DNA of 64,000 nucleotides. Origin: Asticcacaulis benevestitus DSM 16100 = ATCC BAA-896. Its GTDB lineage: Bacteria > Pseudomonadota > Alphaproteobacteria > Caulobacterales > Caulobacteraceae. The notes below the pieces were generated by a model, which saw only the letters and a list, made by a program, of their open reading frames with translations, had not been told where the DNA came from and made no database searches. The DNA lies in contig NZ_AQWM01000008.1 of assembly GCF_000376105.1 (NCBI RefSeq), forward strand, positions 59,281-123,280, in the 5' to 3' direction. How positions within the stretch are numbered: position 1 is the first letter of the stretch; each line of letters opens with the position of its first letter. Below, in pieces: positions 35,945 to 44,516 of the stretch. The translations under genes and the position numbers were made by a program.

Positions 35945-37363
35945 ATGGATTTCGCCAATATATCCGCCCTCGCCTATCTTATCTCTGGCGTCCTCTTCAT
36001 CCTGGCCCTGCGCGGCCTCTCGTCGCCGGAAACCAGCCGCAAGGGCAATCTCTATGGCATGATTGGCATGGCCATCGCCATCGGCGTCACCATCCTGAGC
36101 CTGCTCGGCAAGGGTGATCTCGATCCGGTCACCATCGTCATCATCCTGTGCGGCATCGCCGTCGGCGGCATTGCCGGCATGACCATTGCGCAGAAAGTCT
36201 CCATGACCTCCATGCCGCAGCTCGTGGCCGCCTTCCACTCGCTCGTCGGCCTGGCCGCCTGCATGGTCGCCATCGGCGCGCTCTATGCCCCTCAGGCCTT
36301 CGGCATCGATGACGGCGCGGGCGGGATTAAGACGCAATCCTTGATCGAACTGTCGCTGGGCGTCGCCATCGGCGCCATCACCTTCACCGGCTCGGTCATT
36401 GCGTTTGCCAAGCTCAACGGCAATATGTCGGGCGCACCGATCATCCTGCCGGCACGCCACCTGATCAACATTGCCCTCGGCGTCGCGGTCGTGGCGCTGA
36501 TCGTCACCCTGATCGTGACACACGGCCTGGCCACCTGGGCCTTCTGGGGCATCTTCGTCATCGCCCTTGTGCTCGGCATCACCCTGATCGTGCCCATCGG
36601 TGGCGCTGACATGCCGGTCGTCGTCTCCATGCTCAACTCCTATTCGGGCTGGGCAGCGGCGGCGCTGGGCTTCACGCTGGAAAACATCGCCCTGATCATC
36701 ACCGGCGCCCTCGTTGGCTCCTCCGGCGCCATCCTCAGCTACATCATGTGCAAGGGCATGAACCGCAACTTCTTCAGCGTCATCATGGGCGGGTTCGGCG
36801 GAGACACCGCCGCCGCCGGCAGCGGTGCTGTTGAAACGCGCCCCGTCAAGCAAGGCTCGGCCGATGATGCCGCCTTCATCATGAAGAACGCCTCGAAGGT
36901 CATCATCGTGCCCGGTTACGGCATGGCGGTGGCGCAGGCCCAGCACGCCTTGCGTGAAATGGCTGACAAGCTGAAGGAAGAAGGCGTCGAAGTGAAATAC
37001 GCCATCCACCCGGTCGCCGGACGGATGCCCGGCCACATGAACGTCCTGCTGGCCGAAGCCAATGTGCCCTATGACGAGGTGTTCGAATTGGAGGACATAA
37101 ATTCGGAGTTCGCCACGGCGGACGTGGCCTTCGTCATCGGCGCCAACGATGTGACCAACCCGGCGGCCAAGACCGACCCGACCTCGGCCATATTCGGTAT
37201 GCCTATCCTGGAAGTCGAAAAGGCCCGCACCATCCTCTTCATCAAGCGCGGCATGTCGGCCGGCTATGCGGGTGTCGAAAACGAGCTGTTCTTCAAGGAC
37301 AACACCATGATGCTGTTCGGCGATGCCAAGAAAATGGTCGAAGGCATCGTCAAAGGGCTGTAG
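35945..37363 (+). CDS. pntB: NAD(P) transhydrogenase subunit beta (PntB)
   Basis: 472 residues. About nine membrane helices (1-280) form the proton channel. The C-terminal soluble NADP(H)-binding domain III has VPGYGMAVAQAQHALREMAD, HPVAGRMPGHMNVLLAEA, FVIGANDVTNPAA and KRGMSAGYAGVENELFF, all PntB signatures. With PntAA/PntAB it makes NADPH at the expense of the proton gradient. It ends at a strong hairpin terminator. Confidence 0.94.
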   Translation: MDFANISALAYLISGVLFILALRGLSSPETSRKGNLYGMIGMAIAIGVTILSLLGKGDLDPVTIVIILCGIAVGGIAGMTIAQKVSMTSMPQLVAAFHSLVGLAACMVAIGALYAPQAFGIDDGAGGIKTQSLIELSLGVAIGAITFTGSVIAFAKLNGNMSGAPIILPARHLINIALGVAVVALIVTLIVTHGLATWAFWGIFVIALVLGITLIVPIGGADMPVVVSMLNSYSGWAAAALGFTLENIALIITGALVGSSGAILSYIMCKGMNRNFFSVIMGGFGGDTAAAGSGAVETRPVKQGSADDAAFIMKNASKVIIVPGYGMAVAQAQHALREMADKLKEEGVEVKYAIHPVAGRMPGHMNVLLAEANVPYDEVFELEDINSEFATADVAFVIGANDVTNPAAKTDPTSAIFGMPILEVEKARTILFIKRGMSAGYAGVENELFFKDNTMMLFGDAKKMVEGIVKGL

Positions 37364-37380
37364 TCGCTGCTAGATCTATG

Positions 37381-37420
37381 AAATTTAAGGCGCAACGGTC
37401 TTCGTTGCGCCTTAAATTTT
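37381..37420. terminator. Terminator after pntB
   Basis: A perfect 17-bp stem, AAATTTAAGGCGCAACG (37381-37397) with its complement at 37403-37419, closes on GTCTT. The A/T-rich base of the stem supplies the T-run on either strand. Confidence 0.85.
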
Positions 37421-37466
37421 GCACAATGACCTGATTATGTCCCTGCTATCATCTGGGGAAAATTTC

Positions 37467-38141
37467 ATGCACCGTCGCGCCTTGCTCGCCACCGCCGCCG
37501 CCTTTCTGGCCTTGGCGCCTGCCGCCTTCGCCGAGACGGAAAGCAAAAGCGTTCCGGCCGAGAAACTGTTTCCCTTCCTGAGCAACTATTACAGCCTGCC
37601 AGCGGCCGAGCGCAGTCATTTTCGGCTGGCCTATACGATGATGGTGCAGGGTGGCAAGGCCGAACAGGTTTCCCTGATCCTGCAGGATGGCGCGAAGATC
37701 GTGCCGAACGCTCAGGGCTATCTGGCGCCCCTGCCGACCGTCGCGCAACTCAAGGGCAAACTGACCTATAGCCGCCCCGCCGGGGTCAAGTTCGGCGTGG
37801 CGCTTGATCTCCTGCCCACTCAGGCCCCGGCGCAGACCATGGACGCCAAGGCGCTGGCACTCTCGGTGACGCAGGCGCTGAAAGGCTCAAAGAAGGTGGC
37901 CGGTCTGATGGCCATGGCCCTGCCGACATTCGATCGCATCGAGATACGCGGCGTCAGCACCGGACAGGTCAAATTGGCCGATGGCTCGACCCGGGCCCTT
38001 GGCCTGATCGGCGCGACGAAGGACAAAAAGGGCGTTTATCATCCGGCCCATATCAGCTATGTGCCGGCGGAATGGCCCACGGCGGCGAGCGTCAGCTTCG
38101 ACGCAATGCCGTCGAAACTGCTGATCGAGGCCAAGCCGTGA
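37467..38141 (+). CDS. Exported protein of unknown function, paralogue A
   Basis: 224 residues with a signal peptide (MHRRALLATAAAFLALAPAAFA). The mature part contains FPFLSNYYSLPAAERSHFRLAY, GYLAPLPTVAQLKGKLTY and FDRIEIRG. No known domain is recognised. The pattern F-x3-Y-x2-LP-A-x-RS and the PLPT-x2-QL motif recur in the next gene, so the two are tandem paralogues of the same periplasmic family. GGGGA before the ATG at 37467 supports this start. Confidence 0.75.
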   Translation: MHRRALLATAAAFLALAPAAFAETESKSVPAEKLFPFLSNYYSLPAAERSHFRLAYTMMVQGGKAEQVSLILQDGAKIVPNAQGYLAPLPTVAQLKGKLTYSRPAGVKFGVALDLLPTQAPAQTMDAKALALSVTQALKGSKKVAGLMAMALPTFDRIEIRGVSTGQVKLADGSTRALGLIGATKDKKGVYHPAHISYVPAEWPTAASVSFDAMPSKLLIEAKP

Positions 38142-38209
38142 CCCCGTTCAGGCCCCATTCAGCCTTAACTTTTTATACTCGGGCAGGTTATGATAGAGGT
38201 CATAGCAAG

Positions 38210-38950
38210 ATGATGATGGTAACGATGTCCAAGCTTTTGAAAAACCTGTCGAAATCCGCTGGCCTTGCGCTCTCGCTCAGCCTGCTGGGCGCTGGTGTGC
38301 CCGCCATGGCCGCGCCACCGCCGGTCACCGCCAACGGTATCACCACACAGACGGCCGCCGCTTCCGACGTTTTTCCGGGCTATAAGGCTTTCCTGAATAT
38401 GCCGGCCGCCCAACGCAGCCAGGTCAATCTTTACTACGCCCTGCGTATCAAGCGCACAGATCCCTCGAAGGTGCATGTCACCCTGACCCATGCTGGCAAG
38501 ACGACGCCGATCCAGATCGGCGCGGGCGGCCGCCTGAGCCCCTTGCCGACGCGCGAACAGTTGAACAGTGGCGCCACGATCAAGATCAGCGGTCCCGAAG
38601 GCGCCGGTGTGGGTATCAAAATCCACCCCTACTCCACCCAACCGAACAGCCAAACCTATGACGCTGCAGGCTTAGCCACCGGCATCAAGCAGGGTAATGC
38701 GGCCACAAGCCAGATCGCGGGGCCTCTGGCCCTGATGCTGCCGAAGCTTGATCGTGTCTATTTCATCGGCGGTGGTAATGGTGAGGTCGACTTCGCCAAC
38801 GGGCAAAAGAAGCCCCTGCCGCGCACCGCACAGGCTGGCGAATATCCGGCAGGCACGCCCTATTTTGTACCGTCACAGATGGCTGGCGCGACGCATATCA
38901 AGCTCAGCGCCACGCCCAGCATCGCGCACTTCGATACGCCACCGAAGTAG
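38210..38950 (+). CDS. Exported protein of unknown function, paralogue B
   Basis: 246 residues. The signal peptide ends near PAMAAPPP. The mature part has FPGYKAFLNMPAAQRSQVNLYYAL and GRLSPLPTREQLNSGATI, the counterparts of motifs in paralogue A, and FDTPPK at the end. No function is recognised. AGAGG ten bases upstream supports the ATG at 38210; a second ATG at 38225 would give a more compact signal peptide and is an alternative. It lies 68 bases after paralogue A. Confidence 0.75.
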   Translation: MMMVTMSKLLKNLSKSAGLALSLSLLGAGVPAMAAPPPVTANGITTQTAAASDVFPGYKAFLNMPAAQRSQVNLYYALRIKRTDPSKVHVTLTHAGKTTPIQIGAGGRLSPLPTREQLNSGATIKISGPEGAGVGIKIHPYSTQPNSQTYDAAGLATGIKQGNAATSQIAGPLALMLPKLDRVYFIGGGNGEVDFANGQKKPLPRTAQAGEYPAGTPYFVPSQMAGATHIKLSATPSIAHFDTPPK

Positions 38951-38959
38951 GCCTTAAGC

Positions 38960-38987
38960 CTGAGCCATTAAACCTGGGCCATTAAAC
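38960..38987. repeat. 14-bp tandem duplication at a gene end
   Basis: CTGAGCCATTAAAC and CTGGGCCATTAAAC are adjacent copies, followed by a partial CTGGGCC. They lie on the 3' end of the minus-strand membrane protein gene and supply its stop codon twice. Confidence 0.7.
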
Positions 38988-39485
38988 CTGGGCCTGGGCC
39001 TTCACGGATTTCTGCGCCACCATGTACATGCCGAGCCAGCCGCCTGCGAAGGCGCAAATGCCGGCCAGCACCGGGCAAAGCAGGAACAGCGTCGTGTTGT
39101 TCGGCAGGTGCAGCAGGTCGATCCAGAAATAGGCGGTCAGCAGGATACCGGCGATCCAGGCGGGAAACTGGCCAATCTTGCCCATGACGACGGAAAAATA
39201 GCCACCGACCAGCGTGCCGACCACCCAGGTTAGCGGGATGATGATAAAGACCTGCGATGCCACCGTCTTCATCAGTTCGGCCTTTTGCTCGGCATCTACC
39301 ATGTAGATACCGGGCGGGAACGGGAACATCTGATCGAGCACATATTTGGCGATCGTATAGACCAGCATACCGATCAGCAGGCCGGACAATACCGCCAGCA
39401 CCACGACCAGAACCTGGCGGGTCTTGGCGTCGTCCCACTCGCTGAGCCAATCCTGAAAACGGTCTGTAAACGACGATTTCGCCAT
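38982..39485 (-). CDS. Four-helix inner-membrane protein, unknown function
   Basis: 167 residues. A charged N-terminus (about 25 residues) precedes four predicted helices: VLVVVLAVLSGLLIGMLVYT, VFIIIPLTWVVGTLVGGYF, WIAGILLTAYFWIDLL and LFLLCPVLAGICAFAGGWLG. The loop after helix 1 contains PFPPGIYMVD. No family was recognised. The C-terminus AQAQV comes from the small tandem repeat at its end. It is convergent with the exported paralogues. Confidence 0.7.
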   Translation of the reverse strand: MAKSSFTDRFQDWLSEWDDAKTRQVLVVVLAVLSGLLIGMLVYTIAKYVLDQMFPFPPGIYMVDAEQKAELMKTVASQVFIIIPLTWVVGTLVGGYFSVVMGKIGQFPAWIAGILLTAYFWIDLLHLPNNTTLFLLCPVLAGICAFAGGWLGMYMVAQKSVKAQAQV

Positions 39486-39624
39486 GGCAGATAACCCCTA
39501 CATCCGCGATATCACCCTAACATCCGTACAGGATGGCAAAGGGCTATCGTCACAGTGTTAACACAATCTCAACCCGCTTGGCAAAGACAGTTTTCGGACG
39601 AATTCCGACGCGCCACGACCGCGC

Positions 39625-40026
39625 TTAGGCCCTAACCGGACGGGGTTTGCCGAAATCATCGATACCGACAAAGGTGAAAATACCTTCGGTGACACGGGTC
39701 TTTTCCTCGCCTTCGCGCGGACGGCGGTAAGCGTCCACCTTCATCTTCATCGAGGTGCGTCCGACCGAGATAACCTTGGCATAGACCGTCACCTCGTCTC
39801 CCACCTGCACCGGCGTCAGGAAGACCATGCCATCGACCGCGATGGTGGCGACACGGCCTTTCGACAGTCGCGCCGCGATATTGCCCGCCGCAAGGTCCAT
39901 CTGTGACATCAGCCAGCCGCCGAAAATATCGCCAGAAGGGTTGGTGTCGGCCGGCATGGCCGTGGTCAGGATGCCGAGATCAGCAGGATCGGGCAATTCG
40001 GAATGATCGTGGGGGCTGATGGCCAT
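39625..40026 (-). CDS. Acyl-CoA thioesterase, YciA-type hotdog protein
   Basis: 133 residues. TNPSGDIFGGWLMSQMDLAAG (key part NPSGDIFGGWLMSQMD) is the YciA signature with the catalytic Asp region, followed by ATIAVDGMVFLTPVQVGDEV and GRTSMKMKVDAYRR. It hydrolyses acyl-CoA thioesters in the cytoplasm. The ATG at 40026 is chosen because AAGGA precedes it; the longer frame starts in the rpsU terminator region. Confidence 0.88.
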   Translation of the reverse strand: MAISPHDHSELPDPADLGILTTAMPADTNPSGDIFGGWLMSQMDLAAGNIAARLSKGRVATIAVDGMVFLTPVQVGDEVTVYAKVISVGRTSMKMKVDAYRRPREGEEKTRVTEGIFTFVGIDDFGKPRPVRA

Positions 40027-40050
40027 TGCACATGTATCCTTTAAGCACAG

Positions 40051-40082
40051 CAAAAAGCGCTGAAAGCCATGCCTTCAGCGCT
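40051..40082 (-). terminator. Terminator of rpsU
   Basis: AGCGCTGAA (40056-40064) pairs with TTCAGCGCT (40074-40082). On the minus strand the stem is followed by TTTTTG. It lies 54 bases after the rpsU stop and just upstream of the thioesterase gene. Confidence 0.75.
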
Positions 40083-40135
40083 CTTATATCTTGTCATTTG
40101 ATGAGGGCAACGCCTTAAGCCTTGCCGCAACAAAC

Positions 40136-40375
40136 TTAAGCGCGGGCCGGACGCGGCGGCGAAGCGGGCAGACCGCCTTCACGCTGCAGACGCTTGCGAG
40201 CCAGCTTGCGGGCGCGGCGCACGGCTTCAGCCTGCTGACGGGCGCGCTTCTCGGAAGGCTTTTCGTAATGAACGTGGCGCTTCATTTCGCGGAAGGAGCC
40301 TTCACGCTGCATCTTCTTCTTCAGGGCCTTCAGAGCCTGATCGACGTTGTTGTCACGGACAAAAATCTGTACCAA
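40136..40375 (-). CDS. rpsU: 30S ribosomal protein S21
   Basis: 79 residues from the TTG at 40375. The protein then begins [21 protein letters not shown], which matches S21 homologues that begin [17 protein letters not shown] lies about eight bases upstream of the TTG and inside the five codons that an ATG at 40390 would add (MERYL), so the TTG is the likely start. S21 is a small-subunit protein near the mRNA exit channel that helps initiation. [28 protein letters not shown] is typical of the alphaproteobacterial form (key part HYEKPSEKR). Confidence 0.92.
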   Translation of the reverse strand: MVQIFVRDNNVDQALKALKKKMQREGSFREMKRHVHYEKPSEKRARQQAEAVRRARKLARKRLQREGGLPASPPRPARA

Positions 40376-40680
40376 AAGGTATCTCTCCATTCAGGGTTCG
40401 TAGACTGATGATGGGGAACGCCAGCGCCGTAGCGTAGGCCCGTCAGCCAATAGTGAAAAAGAAAACTGTGCCCGCAAACCGAAGGCCTGCAGGAAGATCG
40501 GTCATGGCCATACATGAGGCGATGCCGGATGTCCAGCCGAACCCCGCTTGAAAAGGGTTTTTCTCGCTGTTTTTTTATTCTTCCCGCCGATGCCCGGGCT
40601 TTAAAGCCGTTCGCACATGCGACATTTTGTTACCAGCCAGCCCCTTGGCGTGCGCCCATATAGCGCCTATTGTAAGCCTC

Positions 40681-41355
40681 ATGACAAGTGCTGCGCCCCT
40701 GCCCCATCTGAAAGCCGCTGAAATCCGCCTGGCCCATGCCGTAGCGGGTTTTGTGCCCGAATTGGGCCTGAACCGCATGTCGGTCGAGGCCGGCGCGCGC
40801 AGCTTAAGCCTTAGCGCAGGCGAGCGCGACCTGACCGCTCCGCACGGCGCCGCCGATATCGCCGCGATTCTCTGGCGCGAACACGATGCCGTCCTGCTCA
40901 GCGACGCCACCGCCGAATCACTGTGTACCCTGAAGATTCGTGACAAGATCGGCTTCCTGCTCAATCTGCGCCTCGATGAAGCGGCGCGTCACGAAAAACT
41001 GGCCTCGCGCCTGATGGGCTTCTTCGCCCTGCCCCAGCACGCCGCGCTCTATCACCGCCTGCTGTGGGAAACTGCCGATATCATCTGGCGCCTGGCCGGA
41101 GACAAGGCGCTCGACGAGAATCACTATTCCAAGCGCATGATCGTCAGCGGCATCCTGACCACGGCGATGGTGACGCGCCTCAGCCGTGGCCGCGAAGCCC
41201 AGCTTGAGCAGATCAATCGCAATATCGGTCAGGTTATGGAATTCGAGAAGTTCAAGGCCAAGCTCCCCGCCAAACCGGAAGAGATCATTCTCAACCTGGC
41301 GCGTTCACTCGGCCGCCTGCGCTTTGGTCGTACGACGGCCGACGCCACGCCATGA
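40681..41355 (+). CDS. COQ9-family protein (ubiquinone biosynthesis)
   Basis: 224 residues. The C-terminal half has KIRDKIGFLLNLRL, LPQHAALYHRLLWETADIIWRLAGD (key part LLWETADIIWRLAGD) and HYSKRMIVSGILTTAMVTRLS, all COQ9 signatures; the N-terminal half is TetR-like in fold in this family. COQ9 binds lipid and assists ubiquinone ring hydroxylation by COQ7-type enzymes. The ATG at 40681 begins the conserved part. Its TGA overlaps the next ATG by four bases (ATGA). Confidence 0.88.
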   Translation: MTSAAPLPHLKAAEIRLAHAVAGFVPELGLNRMSVEAGARSLSLSAGERDLTAPHGAADIAAILWREHDAVLLSDATAESLCTLKIRDKIGFLLNLRLDEAARHEKLASRLMGFFALPQHAALYHRLLWETADIIWRLAGDKALDENHYSKRMIVSGILTTAMVTRLSRGREAQLEQINRNIGQVMEFEKFKAKLPAKPEEIILNLARSLGRLRFGRTTADATP

Positions 41356-41690
41356 AGCACCTGCGCGTCCTCCTTGCCGGGATGTGGGCCTGCGTCTGGC
41401 TGCTGTTCTCCCTGACAGCCACCAGCGCCATGCCCGCCATGGCAGAGGACGCAGCCCCCATGCCCTGCCATATGGAGAGCATGGCCGGCATGGATATGGA
41501 CCACAAGCCTGCCACGCCGTCGCCGCAGAGCGTGATGCCCTGTTGCAGCCAACCCACCCTGCCAGCAGTTGCCGAAGCTATAGCCCTGTTGTCACGTCCG
41601 TTTGTAAGCGCGCGCCTGACGCCTGAGCCTGCCGCACCGCTGATCAACCTCCCAGCCCGACTGGAGCCGCGTCCCCCGAAAATCGCCTGA
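41352..41690 (+). CDS. Small Met/His/Cys-rich exported protein, CopL-like
   Basis: 112 residues. A hydrophobic leader ends near AMA. The mature part has MPCHMESMAGMDMDHK and VMPCCSQP, candidate copper ligands, then a Pro-rich tail. Similar small proteins (CopL type) precede copper-resistance genes in other Proteobacteria. The gene is translationally coupled to COQ9 and is 40 bases before the Met/His-rich outer-membrane gene. A metal-linked role is inferred from composition and context. Confidence 0.6.
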   Translation: MKHLRVLLAGMWACVWLLFSLTATSAMPAMAEDAAPMPCHMESMAGMDMDHKPATPSPQSVMPCCSQPTLPAVAEAIALLSRPFVSARLTPEPAAPLINLPARLEPRPPKIA

Positions 41691-41730
41691 TGGTCTGAGC
41701 CCCTTTCCCATCATATTTTCAGGAGACATC

Positions 41731-43035
41731 ATGTCCCATTTCACGACCGCATCGCTCGCGGCGCTACTGGCGCTGAGCGCTGCCCCCACATTTGCTCAAA
41801 CAACCGTCCAAACAACTCAAGACCATTCTGGCCACGATATGTCCGGCATGGACATGTCAGGTCACGACATGCCAAGTCACGATTTGCCAAGTCACGATTT
41901 GCCAAGTCACGATATGCCAAGTCACGACATGCCAGGCATGGATATGAGCCCGCCGAAGTCCGGCTGGAACATCATGACACACGCCGTGCTGAACTTCGTG
42001 GCCGACGATCAGGAAGGCCCACGCGGCAGCTCCAAGGCCTTCGCCGAGGGCATGTTCATGGTCATGGCCGGCCGCGCCCTCAATGACAGTACCGATCTCG
42101 ATCTGCAGCTCATGCTGTCGCCCGACGCTTTCATGGGCAAGAGCGGCTACCCCCTGCTGCTCCAGACCGGTGAAACCGCGGATGGTGTTCATCATCTGAC
42201 CGACGCCCAGCATCCGCATGATCTTTTCATGGGGATGACGGCCAAGGTTACGCATCGCTTCGACGCCGACACCAGGGGCTTCGTTCTGGTCGGCTGGCCG
42301 GGCGAATACGGCTTTGGCCCGACCGCTTTCATGCACCGCGCTTCGGGCGAAAACTTCCCGACCGCGCCGATCTCGCACCACTGGCTCGATTCCGGCCATA
42401 TCAGCATGGGCGTCGTGACAGCCGGCTTCGCCAGGGGGCCGCTCCAGATCGAGGTGACGCAGTTCACCGGCCGCGAGCCAGATCAGCACCGTTATGACCT
42501 GGAAACGCCGGATCTCAACTCGACCGCGTTACGCCTGACATGGGCGGTCAATGATCGCCTGAACGCGCAAACCTCATGGGCGCGTCAGGTCAGTCCGGAG
42601 CAACTGGCGCCCGAGGAAAACGTGCAACGGCGCTCCGTAAGCTTCGACTACAACCAGCCCTTCAAGGCTGGAACACTGTATTCTACCCTCGCCTATGGCT
42701 ATAAAGAGGTCGAGCACAGCACGGACAAGCCGACCGAGGCCTATCTGTTTGAGAACACGTTCAAATTCAATGACAAGTGGATGGCGCTAGGCCGCTATGA
42801 GCGCGTCTACAATAATGAACTGGTGCACGACAGCGCCTACTGGGTGGCCAAGACCGAGATCGGCGCCATTCGCACCTTCAACCTCGGCCACGACATGACC
42901 CTGGGCCTTGGGCTGGTGCGCCAGTTCAACACGGTGCCCGATGCGCTGAAACCCATCTATGGCGACCATCCGAACGGCACAGTCGCCTTTCTTCAATTCA
43001 AACTCCATCCCATGTCACCTGGCATGACGATGTAA
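41731..43035 (+). CDS. Outer-membrane-type protein with a Met/His-rich metal-binding region
   Basis: 434 residues. A signal peptide ends near TFAQ. Residues about 30-70 are HDMSGMDMSGHDMP and a run of SHDLP/SHDMP pentads, typical of Cu(I)/Cu(II)-binding regions. The remaining 360 residues alternate like a beta-barrel (e.g. GTLYSTLAYGYKEVEHST, MTLGLGLVRQFNTVPD), with HPHDLFMGMTAKVTHRF in the middle. It is larger than classical CopB and does not match it clearly. A copper-handling outer-membrane protein is the likely reading. No copA oxidase or regulator is next to it. Confidence 0.65.
   Translation: MSHFTTASLAALLALSAAPTFAQTTVQTTQDHSGHDMSGMDMSGHDMPSHDLPSHDLPSHDMPSHDMPGMDMSPPKSGWNIMTHAVLNFVADDQEGPRGSSKAFAEGMFMVMAGRALNDSTDLDLQLMLSPDAFMGKSGYPLLLQTGETADGVHHLTDAQHPHDLFMGMTAKVTHRFDADTRGFVLVGWPGEYGFGPTAFMHRASGENFPTAPISHHWLDSGHISMGVVTAGFARGPLQIEVTQFTGREPDQHRYDLETPDLNSTALRLTWAVNDRLNAQTSWARQVSPEQLAPEENVQRRSVSFDYNQPFKAGTLYSTLAYGYKEVEHSTDKPTEAYLFENTFKFNDKWMALGRYERVYNNELVHDSAYWVAKTEIGAIRTFNLGHDMTLGLGLVRQFNTVPDALKPIYGDHPNGTVAFLQFKLHPMSPGMTM
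41860..41934. repeat. Five 15-bp tandem repeats in the Met/His-rich gene
   Basis: Five consecutive units of the form AGTCACGATTTGCCA encode GHDMP, SHDLP, SHDLP, SHDMP, SHDMP. Units 2 and 3 are identical. The number of metal-binding pentads can change by slippage. Confidence 0.9.
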
Positions 43036-43039
43036 GGAA

Positions 43040-43069
43040 AAGGCCCCGCCAGATCACTGGCGGGGCCTT
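43040..43069. terminator. Bidirectional terminator
   Basis: AAGGCCCCGCCAG (43040-43052) pairs perfectly with CTGGCGGGGCCTT (43057-43069) around ATCA. It lies between two convergent genes and can serve both. Confidence 0.88.
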
Positions 43070-43076
43070 ATTCAAC

Positions 43077-43361
43077 TTAGCCTTTCAGGCTGTCCAGCCC
43101 GTCGGCGGTCGAGGTGATATTGACCTCGGCGATAGTGTAGTCGGCGACACCGTTCACATTGAACGGATCGCGCTTCATCATGGCTTCCAGTTCATCGCGG
43201 CTGCCGGCAGCGAAGATCATGCCACCGGTGCGCGGGACGCGGCGGCCAGCCGCCAGGAAGGTGCCAGCGGCATAGCCTTCCTTGAGCCACGCCATGTGGG
43301 CTTCAAGGTGGCGATCGACTTCGTCATTGGGGACCTTATAGGTCAGGGTCACGATATGCAT
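43077..43361 (-). CDS. YciI-family protein
   Basis: 94 residues. MHIVTLTYKVPNDEVDRHLEAHMAWL (key part LEAHMAWL), GTFLAAGRRVPRTGGMIFA and DPFNVNGVADYTIAEV match YciI-like ferredoxin-fold proteins, in which a conserved His/Asp pair suggests an enzyme role. The function is unproven. The ATG at 43361 is preceded by GGAAA; the longer frame upstream crosses into purK. Confidence 0.85.
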   Translation of the reverse strand: MHIVTLTYKVPNDEVDRHLEAHMAWLKEGYAAGTFLAAGRRVPRTGGMIFAAGSRDELEAMMKRDPFNVNGVADYTIAEVNITSTADGLDSLKG

Positions 43362-43438
43362 GGAGATTTCCTTTTTGTTTATGAGGACTCTCTGCCTCGT
43401 TTTTTTGCAAGGTGCAATTCGCAAGTGCGAGAAGCCCA

Positions 43439-44515
43439 CTATTTTATGCGGTTAATGTGGCCCATCTTGCGCCCGACCCGCGGCTCATCCTTGCCATAAA
43501 CATAAAGACGCGACTGCGGTTCGGCGGCGAGTTGCGGCCAGTTCAGGATATCCGGCCCCAACAGGTTGGTCATCTCGACCGTGCAACGCGCCGAAGTATC
43601 ACCGAGCGGCCAGCCCACAACGGCGCGGATATGCTGCTCAAACTGATCGCATGTGCAGCCATCCTGGGTCCAGTGGCCTGAATTATGAACGCGCGGCGCA
43701 ATCTCGTTGAGCACAAGTTCATCACCCGGCAGCACGAAGAGTTCCACCGCCAGGACGCCGACATAGTCGAGCCCTTCCAGCACCTTGCGGGCGATCTCAA
43801 ACGCCTTGGCAGTCACCACTTCGGACACCTGCGCCGGCGCCAGGGTGGTGGACAGGATACCGCCGACATGGTGGTTCTGACCAATCGGGAAGATCCTGAT
43901 CTCGCCGTTCCAGCCACGTGCCGCCACCACCGATATCTCGCGGGTGAAACTGGCCTTGGCCTCCAGAATCGACGGGCGGCCACCGAGCGAGGCATAGGCG
44001 GTGTCGACCTCGTCGGGCGAACGCACCCAGATCTGTCCCTTGCCGTCATAGCCTTCACGGCGGGTTTTCAGCAGGGCTTCCGGCGTCGGGGAGGCCTGCA
44101 TGGCAGCTTCCAGATCGGCTAGCGAATTGATCTCGAAGAAATCGACCGTATCGATACCGGCTTCACGCGCAAAGGTCTTTTCCAGAACGCGGTCCTGCGT
44201 GATGCGCAACGCCTTGGACGATGGCGCGACCACGGCGCCCTTGCCGGTCAGGAAATCGAGGCTGGCGGCGGGGACGTTCTCGAACTCGAACGTAATGACA
44301 TCGCAGCTTTCGGCCAGACGTTCTAGCACGGCCTCGTCGGTATAGGCCGCCACCTTGGAGGCCAGCGACACCTGCGCGGCGGGGGAGCCAACATCCGGCC
44401 CGAAGGTCACCACCTTGAAGCCGAGGCGCGAGGCGGCTTGCGACAACATGCGGCCCAACTGGCCGTCACCAAGAATACCGATCGTGCTGCCAAGCGGCAG
44501 GGGAGCTTTAAGCAT
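43439..44515 (-). CDS. purK: 5-(carboxyamino)imidazole ribonucleotide synthase
   Basis: 358 residues. ATP-grasp fold. The N-terminal GSTIGILGDGQLGRMLSQAA and FEFENVPAASLDFL are PurK signatures. Later landmarks are the ATP-grasp segment KTRREGYDGKGQ and VLNEIAPRVHNSGHWTQDGC (key part NEIAPRVHNSGHWT), which ends the active site. It carboxylates AIR with ATP and bicarbonate, and PurE then moves the carboxylate. It starts two bases after the purE stop codon, so the two are one operon. Confidence 0.95.
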   Translation of the reverse strand: MLKAPLPLGSTIGILGDGQLGRMLSQAASRLGFKVVTFGPDVGSPAAQVSLASKVAAYTDEAVLERLAESCDVITFEFENVPAASLDFLTGKGAVVAPSSKALRITQDRVLEKTFAREAGIDTVDFFEINSLADLEAAMQASPTPEALLKTRREGYDGKGQIWVRSPDEVDTAYASLGGRPSILEAKASFTREISVVAARGWNGEIRIFPIGQNHHVGGILSTTLAPAQVSEVVTAKAFEIARKVLEGLDYVGVLAVELFVLPGDELVLNEIAPRVHNSGHWTQDGCTCDQFEQHIRAVVGWPLGDTSARCTVEMTNLLGPDILNWPQLAAEPQSRLYVYGKDEPRVGRKMGHINRIK

Positions 44516-44516
44516 A

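Noticed and set aside
35603..37036. A 477-codon antisense frame rich in His/Asp/Gly opposite pntAB/pntB
   Set aside because: The composition is that expected from the reverse complement of membrane-protein codons; no domain seen.
41731..43035. Classical copper-resistance protein CopB
   Set aside because: The Met/His-rich start is similar, but the protein is longer and the barrel part does not show CopB motifs that I can recognise.
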